Below are positions 42,967 through 50,832 of a stretch of DNA of 64,000 nt, one piece after another. This DNA is from PXAP01 sp964421595 (GTDB lineage Bacteria; Bacteroidota; Bacteroidia; Bacteroidales; PUMT01). Under the pieces are notes generated by a model, which saw only the letters and a list, made by a program, of their open reading frames with translations, was not told the DNA's origin and searched no databases. Each line of letters opens with the position of its first letter. The stretch's first letter is position 1. The stretch is taken from NCBI GenBank assembly GCA_964421595.1, contig CAYQXY010000002.1:1-64000 (forward strand). The letters run 5' to 3'. The translations under genes were made by a program, and so were the position numbers.

Positions 42967-44937
42967 CTACAGGGGCAGTCTGAACCAGAAGCGGGTACCT
43001 GCGCCCTCCCTGCTCTCGGCACCTATTTCCCCCTTTGATTTCTCAATTAGTTCCTTGCAAAGTATCAGTCCGAGTCCGCCTCCCTCCTCCATATCAGTTC
43101 CCTTCCTGCATGTGGAGTCATCCAGCAGAAACAGCTTTTTCTTCATTTCCTCAGGAATTCCAATACCGTTATCTTCAATTGCAGTGTATATATCCTGATT
43201 TTCCTTTCTGGAAGTTATTTTTATTTTACCACCGCGGTGTGTGAATTTAACTGCATTGTCGAGGAGGTTCCTGATTACGCTGGAGATAAGCAGTTTGTCA
43301 GAAACAATTATTAATTCATCAGGCAGATCAGTTGAAATATCGATATTTTTTTTAGAAGCGTTTATCCTGATTAAGTTTATTTCTGCATTAACAAGAACTA
43401 CCAGATCGAATTTTTCGGGCAGATAATGCATGGTTCCGGTCTGTGAAGCTGACCATTTAAGCAAATTCTCAAGAAGTTTATAAAGGTTACGTGAAGAAGT
43501 GCGGACTATACTTATATAATCGCGTATTTCGTGCTCTTCAAGTTCATTGAAACTGGTTGAGATTATCTCAGAAAATCCCAGCAATGCATTAAAGGGATTT
43601 TTCAGATCATGTGCAATTATTGAAAAGAATCTGTTTTTAGTTGCATTTAACTGTTCCAGCATAAGAGATGACTCCCTTAGCTTTTTATTCGTATTTTCCA
43701 GTTCACTTATTTTTTGCTTCAGCAATCTGTTTGTTCTGTGCACTGACCCAAACCTGAAAACTATTATTGCCATGAATAATACAAGTGCGCTCATCAGAAC
43801 GACCAGAAAGATCTTAATGTGGTTCTGCCTTATGATCATCAGCTCCTGAACCCTGTTTTCCTTCTGAAGCAGGTCTATTTTATTATTTTGTTTTTCAGTT
43901 TCAAAAATCCGCTGAAGTTGTGTGTGCCGACTCTCCGAACGCTGAATCCTTAGAGAGTCTTTCAGTGAGGTGTGCATCTTTAAATATTTCAGCGCTGACT
44001 CAAAATCTCCCGATAATTTATTATGCTGGTATAACAATTTGTAATTATCGCGAAGAAGTTGTTTTGATGAAATATTGGCAGCTATAGAGAGGCTCTGTTC
44101 TATATTGGTCATGGCAAAATCCATCTCTCCGGTTGCCAGCCTGTTTTGTGCAATGTGATAATGAGTGAGAGCTATCAGGTTCTGATCGCTTACCTCATTG
44201 GCATAATCAAGGGACTGCTTTAAATGGAATAGTGATTCCGGGTAACGTTCAAGATGGTAGAGAACTTCACCAATCTGCCTGTGGTTTATAGACAAAACTC
44301 TCGAATCCTTAAGTTCTTCTCTTAGTTTTAGCTGCCTCTCAAAATATTCCAGTGACTGAATATACCGGTGCTGATCCCTGTAAATTATTCCCAGATTATT
44401 TAATGATGTTGCTATTAGACCTTTATCTCCATATTCTTCTTTAGCTTTAAGTGCTCTGCCAAGATATATTTCCGAAGAATCATATTCATTTAACCTGCTG
44501 TATAACAAACCGGTATTGTTTAAGAACATGCCCTCTCGTTTTGAATCATCCAGGGATCGGGCAATTTCAATTGCCTTAGTGTAATTTTCCACGGCAGTGG
44601 TGTAGTTTTCGAGGAAATAGTGCACATTTCCTATTCGGTTAAGGGCATCAGACAAGCCTTCCCAGTATTTAAGCTCGTCGGCAAGCTCATAGGCCCGCGT
44701 GGCATAATCAAGACTCTCTTCAAAACCAAAAGCCCAGTTCGCCTGACTTATTTCAATCATCAGATCTACCTTTTCTTTACCGGTTTTCTGTGAAACCTGA
44801 TTTTTAAGGCTATCGAGAAGTTTTTCCGCATCATTATCCTGAGCTACTGCTATAGCCTGGAGAATGAAAGCAGATACTGCCAGAAGCATTATCCTGGAAA
44901 GAATTTTTGATAGACTGTCTGTAACTGAATTTCTCAT
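42967..44937 (-). CDS. TPR sensor histidine kinase (second of a tandem pair)
   Basis: A 656-residue sensor kinase: signal peptide or N-terminal helix (about 10-30), a series of TPR repeats (about 45-350) facing the periplasm, one membrane helix near 375-400 (IFLVVLMSALVLFMAIIVF), a coiled coil, then HisKA with phospho-acceptor His443 (FFSIIAHDLKNPFNALLGF) and an HATPase domain with the N box NLLDNAVKFTH, G1 DNGIGI and G2 GGGLGLILC. No response regulator is next to it. It overlaps the preceding kinase gene by 4 nt, and xseB follows 157 nt later. Confidence 0.92.
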   Translation of the reverse strand: MRNSVTDSLSKILSRIMLLAVSAFILQAIAVAQDNDAEKLLDSLKNQVSQKTGKEKVDLMIEISQANWAFGFEESLDYATRAYELADELKYWEGLSDALNRIGNVHYFLENYTTAVENYTKAIEIARSLDDSKREGMFLNNTGLLYSRLNEYDSSEIYLGRALKAKEEYGDKGLIATSLNNLGIIYRDQHRYIQSLEYFERQLKLREELKDSRVLSINHRQIGEVLYHLERYPESLFHLKQSLDYANEVSDQNLIALTHYHIAQNRLATGEMDFAMTNIEQSLSIAANISSKQLLRDNYKLLYQHNKLSGDFESALKYLKMHTSLKDSLRIQRSESRHTQLQRIFETEKQNNKIDLLQKENRVQELMIIRQNHIKIFLVVLMSALVLFMAIIVFRFGSVHRTNRLLKQKISELENTNKKLRESSLMLEQLNATKNRFFSIIAHDLKNPFNALLGFSEIISTSFNELEEHEIRDYISIVRTSSRNLYKLLENLLKWSASQTGTMHYLPEKFDLVVLVNAEINLIRINASKKNIDISTDLPDELIIVSDKLLISSVIRNLLDNAVKFTHRGGKIKITSRKENQDIYTAIEDNGIGIPEEMKKKLFLLDDSTCRKGTDMEEGGGLGLILCKELIEKSKGEIGAESREGAGTRFWFRLPL

Positions 44938-47228
44938 CCGGGAATTGTAAAAGTAAAAGTACTTCCCTTGTCAGGCTCGCTCTCAACCCATAATCTGCCT
45001 CCACACTTCCCGACAAACTCTTTGCACAGCATCAAACCCAAACCTGTGCCTTTTTCATCGTTGGTACCTATGGATGTCATATTATAATCAAGGTTAAATA
45101 ATTTTTTTAGTTCAGCCGGGCCTATCCCAACCCCATTATCCTTGACAGAGACCTCTATAAAGTCATTGATTTTTTTTGATGATATAATTATTCTTCCATC
45201 AATATGGGTAAATTTCACAGCATTGTTTACAAGGTTTCTGATTATGGTTGAAACTATATTCTTATCGGTAAATGCAATAATTTCAATTGGGATCTCATTA
45301 CTGATACTAATGTTTTTATGTTTTGCATTAACCATGACTGTGTTGATACCTGTATCTGCCACTTCTCTCAGACTGAATTTTTCAGGTTTGAACCGGATAT
45401 TGCCTGTCTGGCTTCTTGACCATTCCAAAAGGTTTTCCAGCAGACTGTAGAGGTTTACTGCAGATTTATTTATTATGCCAATATATGTCAGAACCTGTTC
45501 ACGGCTGAGATCTTTGTAATTTTGATGCAGTGTTTCTGAAAAACCCAGCAATGCATTGAAAGGGTTTTTTAAATCGTGTGCTATTATTGAGAAGAATTTG
45601 TCCTTTGTCGAATTTAATCTTTGCAGATTCAGTTCAGTACTGGACAATTCACGGTTTGCGGCCTCGAGTTGGGCAGTTTTCTCATGGAGATTTATATTGA
45701 GTTTTTTCCTGTATCGGTATAATCCGTGAATGGCTATCACAAATAGTCCCGCCAGAATAGCAAGGCCACCAAGATATGCCAGGTAACTTCGTTGCCTCCG
45801 GATATTTAATGTTCTGATATCATTATCTTTCTGCAATAGTTCAAGCTCTGAAAGTTGATTTTCCCGGTTATATCTAACCTGGAGCTTAGCGATATTTTCT
45901 CTGGCATCTGTATTAAAAATACTATCTTTAATGGCATCATAGAGTTCATAGTTCATTAATGATTTTTCAAATTCACCGGTTTCACTGAATAGTCTGGAAC
46001 GAAACAGGTAATTTTCACTAATAACCATCCTGGCATTTATTTTAAGAGCCAGCTCAAGTGCTTCTTCAAGGAACCCGATTGACTTATCAAACTCCTTCAT
46101 CAGATAGTATAGCTCGCCGATATTGTTATAGTTATTCGCGAGGTTAAAATAATTGCCTGAAGAAATGTTGATATCGACAGATCTCTGGTAGCTTTCCATT
46201 GCATCAATATAGTTCCCCAGCCTGGCATGAAGTATCCCTGTGTTATGGCTCGTGATTGCAATGCCACTGAGATAATTAATTTTCTCATAACTCTGCAATG
46301 CTTGGGAATAGTAATCAAGGGCTGTAGTATAGTCGTTTCTTTCAAACCATATTATTCCTATATTATTTTGTACCGATGCTATTCCTCTTCTGATGCCTCC
46401 AATCTTATTGTATGTATCCAGAGACTGGTTATAATATTCAAGTGCCATCTCAAGATTGTTTAACTGTCTGTAAACAATCCCTATATAATTCAGAGTTGAT
46501 GCAACTCCATTCAGATCACCCGATTTTTTGAATAGCTCAAGTGCCCTGAAAAAGCATTCCTGGGCTGCATCATACATAGTCATACGGTGATACATGTTTC
46601 CCTTAGTGGTGATTACTGATGCCATTCCCTGAACATCATCCATTGATTCGTATATCTCAAGAGCTCTTTCCAGGGATATCCCTGCATTACTGAAATCAAA
46701 CAACCCGGAGAGAACAGAACCTTGTATATTGGAATAATACGCTATATCTCTTTTATTTTCAATTTTCTGACTTAGCTCAACCGCCTTATTGATATATTCA
46801 AAAGCGAGTTCATTATTCCCTAAAATATCGTTGACAAGGTAAAGGTTATTATATGAGGCCAGTATACCTTTCAGGTCACTTATATCCATCCTTATATCAA
46901 GCGAACGCTGGTAATTAACAAGAGCCTCATCATATTCGGTTTCGAAATATCTGGCATTTCCGATCCTGTTTAAAGCATCGGCCATGCCTTTCTTGTCACC
47001 CAATGATTCTGCAAGGATCAGGGCTTCATTGGCGTATCGCAGACTCTTATCAAGTGAGACTGACCAGTAAGCCTTTGAGAGGTCATTTAATATAACGATC
47101 CTCTCTATAACCGGAACTTTCACCAGAGCCTGCCTGAGGCTGTCAATAGTTGCAGTTTCACCATGGGCCGGGAGGAGGCGGGCTGACAGAATTATAAAAA
47201 CAACTATATATCTGGTAATCTCTTTCAA
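44934..47228 (-). CDS. TPR sensor histidine kinase (first of a tandem pair)
   Basis: A 764-residue paralogue of the kinase downstream, with a longer TPR region (about 30-460, roughly ten repeats such as ALEYYNQSLDTYNKIGG). A signal peptide (MKEITRYIVVFIILSARLLP), one membrane helix near 500 (LAYLGGLAILAGLFVIAIH), HisKA with His551 (FFSIIAHDLKNPFNALLGF) and HATPase motifs NLVNNAVKFTH, DNGVGI and GTGLGLMLC are present. It starts 8 nt after the xseA stop, so it is probably co-transcribed with rsmI and xseA. The TPR sensor domain suggests protein or peptide sensing; the signal is unknown. Confidence 0.92.
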   Translation of the reverse strand: MKEITRYIVVFIILSARLLPAHGETATIDSLRQALVKVPVIERIVILNDLSKAYWSVSLDKSLRYANEALILAESLGDKKGMADALNRIGNARYFETEYDEALVNYQRSLDIRMDISDLKGILASYNNLYLVNDILGNNELAFEYINKAVELSQKIENKRDIAYYSNIQGSVLSGLFDFSNAGISLERALEIYESMDDVQGMASVITTKGNMYHRMTMYDAAQECFFRALELFKKSGDLNGVASTLNYIGIVYRQLNNLEMALEYYNQSLDTYNKIGGIRRGIASVQNNIGIIWFERNDYTTALDYYSQALQSYEKINYLSGIAITSHNTGILHARLGNYIDAMESYQRSVDINISSGNYFNLANNYNNIGELYYLMKEFDKSIGFLEEALELALKINARMVISENYLFRSRLFSETGEFEKSLMNYELYDAIKDSIFNTDARENIAKLQVRYNRENQLSELELLQKDNDIRTLNIRRQRSYLAYLGGLAILAGLFVIAIHGLYRYRKKLNINLHEKTAQLEAANRELSSTELNLQRLNSTKDKFFSIIAHDLKNPFNALLGFSETLHQNYKDLSREQVLTYIGIINKSAVNLYSLLENLLEWSRSQTGNIRFKPEKFSLREVADTGINTVMVNAKHKNISISNEIPIEIIAFTDKNIVSTIIRNLVNNAVKFTHIDGRIIISSKKINDFIEVSVKDNGVGIGPAELKKLFNLDYNMTSIGTNDEKGTGLGLMLCKEFVGKCGGRLWVESEPDKGSTFTFTIPG

Positions 47229-47236
47229 TACAATAT

Positions 47237-48637
47237 TTACAATTTTTTCTGTATCTTCTCGATATTCTGAATTTTACTATTTATACGGCCATCATATAAT
47301 TTGGTTACTATTGTGTCGCCGTAATTAAGGTCTTTAATGGTTTTAATTATCCTTTCATCTTTTAAAATCATTGCATAGCCTTTTTTCAGCAGGTTTTCAG
47401 GGTCAACCAGGTCAATGGTTGTATTATACAGCATGAGTTTGTCAGATCTTTTCCTGATAAGATTTCTGGTAACATCAGGCAGGATCTTGTTTCTGATTTC
47501 GAGTAAAGACTTTCTTGTTTGCTGCAGGTAGCTGTTTGCAATATACTCGAACCGGATGTGCCCTGACTGCAGGTACTGGTGGCTATGTCTGATGTATCCA
47601 GTTGCAGTTTTTGAGAGTGATCCGCTTGTTGAAGCCAGATGGCTGGCAGTATGCCGGAGCCTGTTTTTTACTATCCGGGGCAGCTCCCTTATATTTGAGG
47701 CTATGATTTGTTTCTTATCATTCAGTAATTCCGATACTTTTACTGTTATCCTACCCGAAAGGTTGCTGAGTTTGTTATCCAGTTCATAAAAAATCGCAAT
47801 CAGAAACTCAGCGACAGCGGTAGGGGTTTTAAGATCAGTATGAGCAACCATGCCTGCTATTGTATGATCCCTTTCATGACCTATCCCGGTGATTACGGGA
47901 ACAGGGAACTGGGCTATATGTGAAGATATCTCATAACTGTTAAAACAATTCAGGTCAGCTGAAGAGCCACCGCCCCGTAAAATCACCACCAGGTCAAACT
48001 GATCTCCTGTTTCATAGATTCTGTCCATGGCATCTGTTACTGATTTTACTGCACCGTTTCCCTGCATTAGCGCAGGGAATAAGGTTAGCCCGATACGGTA
48101 CCTCCCGGGATCATTTGCAATCTGGTGGATGAAATCTTCATAACCGGCCGCTGCAGGAGATGACACAACTGCTATACGTGAAGGCAACACAGGTAAAGTA
48201 AGGGATTTATTCATGTTGATAATCCCCTCATCTTCCAGTTTTCTGATGGTTTCTGCTCTTTTCCGCTCAAGGTCACCCATGGTGTATACCGGATCGATGT
48301 CCTTAATGTTAAAACTTAAGCCATACAACTCATGATACTCTATCATTACTTCAACCATAACCATCATCCCCTTGTCCAGCTTCGTGCCAGTTGAAGTCTC
48401 AAAATATGGTTTTAGCATACGCCATGTATAGGCCCATATAGTAGCTTTCGCCCTGGCCACTATTCTGTCTGTGCCGGATTCTTTTTCTATGAGTTCAAGA
48501 TAACAATGCCCGTTAAAATTTTCACGGAGGTCGTTTATTTCAGCAACAAGCCAGTACCGGTCCGGAAGTGAGGTGCCGATGCTTACACCTATCATCCTGT
48601 TCAGCTCGAGTAGTGTATATTTACCCTTTTCTTTCAT
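47237..48637 (-). CDS. xseA: Exodeoxyribonuclease VII large subunit
   Basis: A 466-residue catalytic subunit of exonuclease VII. The N-terminal OB-fold (about 5-115) includes YWLVAEINDLRENFNGHCYL. The catalytic domain carries AVVSSPAAAGYEDFIHQI, VVILRGGGSSADLNCFN and PVITGIGHERDHTIAGMVAH with the family's conserved Asp and His residues, followed by coiled-coil and C-terminal segments. Its start overlaps the rsmI stop by 4 nt. Normally xseB follows directly; here two histidine kinases intervene. Confidence 0.94.
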   Translation of the reverse strand: MKEKGKYTLLELNRMIGVSIGTSLPDRYWLVAEINDLRENFNGHCYLELIEKESGTDRIVARAKATIWAYTWRMLKPYFETSTGTKLDKGMMVMVEVMIEYHELYGLSFNIKDIDPVYTMGDLERKRAETIRKLEDEGIINMNKSLTLPVLPSRIAVVSSPAAAGYEDFIHQIANDPGRYRIGLTLFPALMQGNGAVKSVTDAMDRIYETGDQFDLVVILRGGGSSADLNCFNSYEISSHIAQFPVPVITGIGHERDHTIAGMVAHTDLKTPTAVAEFLIAIFYELDNKLSNLSGRITVKVSELLNDKKQIIASNIRELPRIVKNRLRHTASHLASTSGSLSKTATGYIRHSHQYLQSGHIRFEYIANSYLQQTRKSLLEIRNKILPDVTRNLIRKRSDKLMLYNTTIDLVDPENLLKKGYAMILKDERIIKTIKDLNYGDTIVTKLYDGRINSKIQNIEKIQKKL

Positions 48638-49311
48638 GGCGATTCTTTTCCGGAAACAACAAGAACAATTTCTCCTTTAACAGGTTTGCTTTTAAAGTGA
48701 AGGATCAGTTCTGCCAGGTTACCCCTGACAGTCTCCTCATATATCTTGGTTAACTCCCTGGAAACAGAGGCCTGCCGTTCAGTTCCGAACGCTTCGGCGC
48801 ATTCTTCGAGCAATTTTACGATCCGGTATGGTGATTCATAAAAAACCATTGTCCGGGTCTCACCGGTTAATTCGCCAATACGTTTTTTCCTCCCTTTCTT
48901 ATGAGGAAGGAAACCTTCAAAACAGAACCGCTCACAGGGAATGCCGCTGTTAACAAGGGCGGGTACAAAGGCCACGGCACCGGGCAGGCACTCAATCTCA
49001 ATTCCCAGCCTGACACAGGCACGCACCAGCAAAAACCCCGGGTCAGATATTCCCGGTGTTCCGGCATCAGTTACCAGAGCCAGTGTCATTCCGCCAAGCA
49101 GGTCTTCGGCTATTGAATCAACCCTGTTGTGCTCATTGTGCTGATGGTATGGGATCAGCTTGTTTTTTACATCGTAATGCCTGAGCAAAATTCCTGTTTT
49201 CCTTGTATCCTCGGCCAGAATGGCATCAACGGTTTTCAATGTGTCCAGAGCTCTGAATGTAATGTCTCCGAGATTCCCGATGGGTGTAGGTACCAGGATT
49301 AGTTTTCCCAT
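48634..49311 (-). CDS. rsmI: 16S rRNA 2'-O-ribose methyltransferase RsmI
   Basis: A 225-residue tetrapyrrole-methylase-fold enzyme that 2'-O-methylates C1402 of 16S rRNA. KLILVPTPIGNLGDITFRAL, VDAILAEDTRKTGILL and ALVTDAGTPGISDPGFLLV are diagnostic, with GAVAFVPALVNSGIP near the cofactor site. Length is at the short end, missing the C-terminal winged-helix extension of the E. coli protein. It overlaps xseA by 4 nt and follows the hypothetical gene by 6 nt, in one operon. Confidence 0.94.
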   Translation of the reverse strand: MGKLILVPTPIGNLGDITFRALDTLKTVDAILAEDTRKTGILLRHYDVKNKLIPYHQHNEHNRVDSIAEDLLGGMTLALVTDAGTPGISDPGFLLVRACVRLGIEIECLPGAVAFVPALVNSGIPCERFCFEGFLPHKKGRKKRIGELTGETRTMVFYESPYRIVKLLEECAEAFGTERQASVSRELTKIYEETVRGNLAELILHFKSKPVKGEIVLVVSGKESP

Positions 49312-49317
49312 GGCGCT

Positions 49318-50148
49318 TTATTCGGTCTGGTGTCTTCTCTTTACCAGGCTGAGCAGTTTCTCAGCTACCTCATTGCCTTCTTCCCATGAGCAGTTTTCCT
49401 CAATAAATGCTATAGCCTCTTCAAAAGAGGATGCCTGATTTAGGTTATCAATACATTGATTGTATTTATCCGGTCTTCCGCTGAAAAGCTCTTTGATAAA
49501 CAGGAATTTGTCATTCAGTCCGATTGAGCTCCTAAGATCTGCTACAGGTTTGGATTGTGACCTTGACGATATATCATTACCCTGTTTGTTTGCCATAGCC
49601 TGGTTGATATAGTTCTGTGAGGTCAGATACCGGTCTGCCACTATCTCTATTTCCTGGGGGCCGTTTTGTTTTTTCTTCATTTTTTCAGTTTTCCCCTGAC
49701 CATTATCCTTCTTTTCCACGGGCATTTCTGTCTCTTTTTTTGATTCAGGTATCTCCTCCCTGGCAGAAACTGATTGCCGGCTTTTATGCAATTCACGGTC
49801 ATCATCCTGCCTGATGTCTTCCCTGAGGGAATTTTTCAGGTTATCTTTATGCTCGCGGACCGGATCTGGTATTACCTCTTCGGCCTGGAATACATTTTCT
49901 GTTTTATCCGTTTCAGGATCGGGAGGCACAACATGTTTTCCCTTAGCCGGAAACTGCCTTTTGCTTTTTTCCTCTTGGTCCCAGCCGGTGTCCAGCTTCA
50001 TGAGTATTTCATAAAGTTCCCTTGTTTTTTCAAGAGCGAGATCAACATCGATCATTGCCGGTTTATCATCACTGTTAAGTTGCCTGATAATGATCTCCAG
50101 CTCCCTGAGCTTATAATTAAGGCTTTTGGAATAACTTTCCGAATACAT
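49318..50148 (-). CDS. Conserved hypothetical, first gene of the rsmI-xse operon
   Basis: A 276-residue protein without a known domain. The N-terminal 65 residues form predicted helices (SYSKSLNYKLRELEIIIRQL), the middle (about 70-175) is charged and low-complexity, rich in Lys, Glu and Asp, and the C-terminus (about 205-270) has a conserved-looking block: SIGLNDKFLFIKELFSGRP, then SSFEEAIAFIEENCSWEEG. I recall this C-terminal pattern from Bacteroidota hypothetical proteins of unknown role, but no function can be given. It has no signal peptide and probably is cytoplasmic. Confidence 0.75.
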   Translation of the reverse strand: MYSESYSKSLNYKLRELEIIIRQLNSDDKPAMIDVDLALEKTRELYEILMKLDTGWDQEEKSKRQFPAKGKHVVPPDPETDKTENVFQAEEVIPDPVREHKDNLKNSLREDIRQDDDRELHKSRQSVSAREEIPESKKETEMPVEKKDNGQGKTEKMKKKQNGPQEIEIVADRYLTSQNYINQAMANKQGNDISSRSQSKPVADLRSSIGLNDKFLFIKELFSGRPDKYNQCIDNLNQASSFEEAIAFIEENCSWEEGNEVAEKLLSLVKRRHQTE

Positions 50149-50222
50149 AAAATAATAATTACTAATGGTAAGGCATTTTATTTATTTTTGTAAAATTAAC
50201 AATTAAATGAGAAAGCACTTGG

Positions 50223-50819
50223 ATGTTCCTGGAAAATTCTATTAAAGGTATAAAAAAGAGAGGTTGGATCGAAGTAATCGCAGGTTCAATGTTTTCCGGA
50301 AAGACAGAGGAACTAATCCGCAGGCTCAAGAGGGCAAGGATAGCCAATCAGAAAGTAGAGATATTTAAACCGGAAATTGATAACAGGTATTCTCAAAACG
50401 AGGTGATCTCGCATGATGCAAATGCCATAATATCTACTCCCGTCTCGACTGCCGGAAATATACTTTTGCTCTCTTCGGGTGTAGAGGTGGTTGGTATAGA
50501 TGAGGCTCAGTTTTTTGATAGCGGACTTGTTGATGTGTGCAACCAGCTTGCCAATGATGGCATAAGGGTAATAGTGGCAGGGCTGGATATGGACTTTCGC
50601 GGAAAACCATTCGGACCAATACCAGCGCTTCTGGCTACAGCTGAATATGTAACAAAAGTGCATGCAATATGCATGCGCTGCGGAAATCTGGCACAGTTTT
50701 CTTTTCGGAAGGATCATTCTGAAAAAACCGTGTTGATTGGTGAAAAGAATTCCTATGAACCTTTGTGCCGGACCTGCTACGATGAAGTGCAAAAAAAACC
50801 AGGTCCCGGAACCAGGTGA
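50223..50819 (+). CDS. tdk: Thymidine kinase
   Basis: A 198-residue type II thymidine kinase, salvaging thymidine to dTMP. The P-loop is AGSMFSGKTEELIRRL, the lasso region and Mg site include GIDEAQFFD, and the zinc ribbon cysteines are in HAICMRCGN and CRTCYDE. Length and C-terminus are normal. It lies 13 nt before murF-alr on the same strand. A TATTTTTG -7-like box is 33 nt upstream (50183-50190). Confidence 0.96.
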   Translation: MFLENSIKGIKKRGWIEVIAGSMFSGKTEELIRRLKRARIANQKVEIFKPEIDNRYSQNEVISHDANAIISTPVSTAGNILLLSSGVEVVGIDEAQFFDSGLVDVCNQLANDGIRVIVAGLDMDFRGKPFGPIPALLATAEYVTKVHAICMRCGNLAQFSFRKDHSEKTVLIGEKNSYEPLCRTCYDEVQKKPGPGTR

Positions 50820-50832
50820 AATTCAGATAAAT

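Noticed and set aside
49690..49960. Charged low-complexity middle of the hypothetical protein as a tandem DNA repeat
   Set aside because: Composition is biased but no repeating unit can be lined up in the nucleotide sequence.
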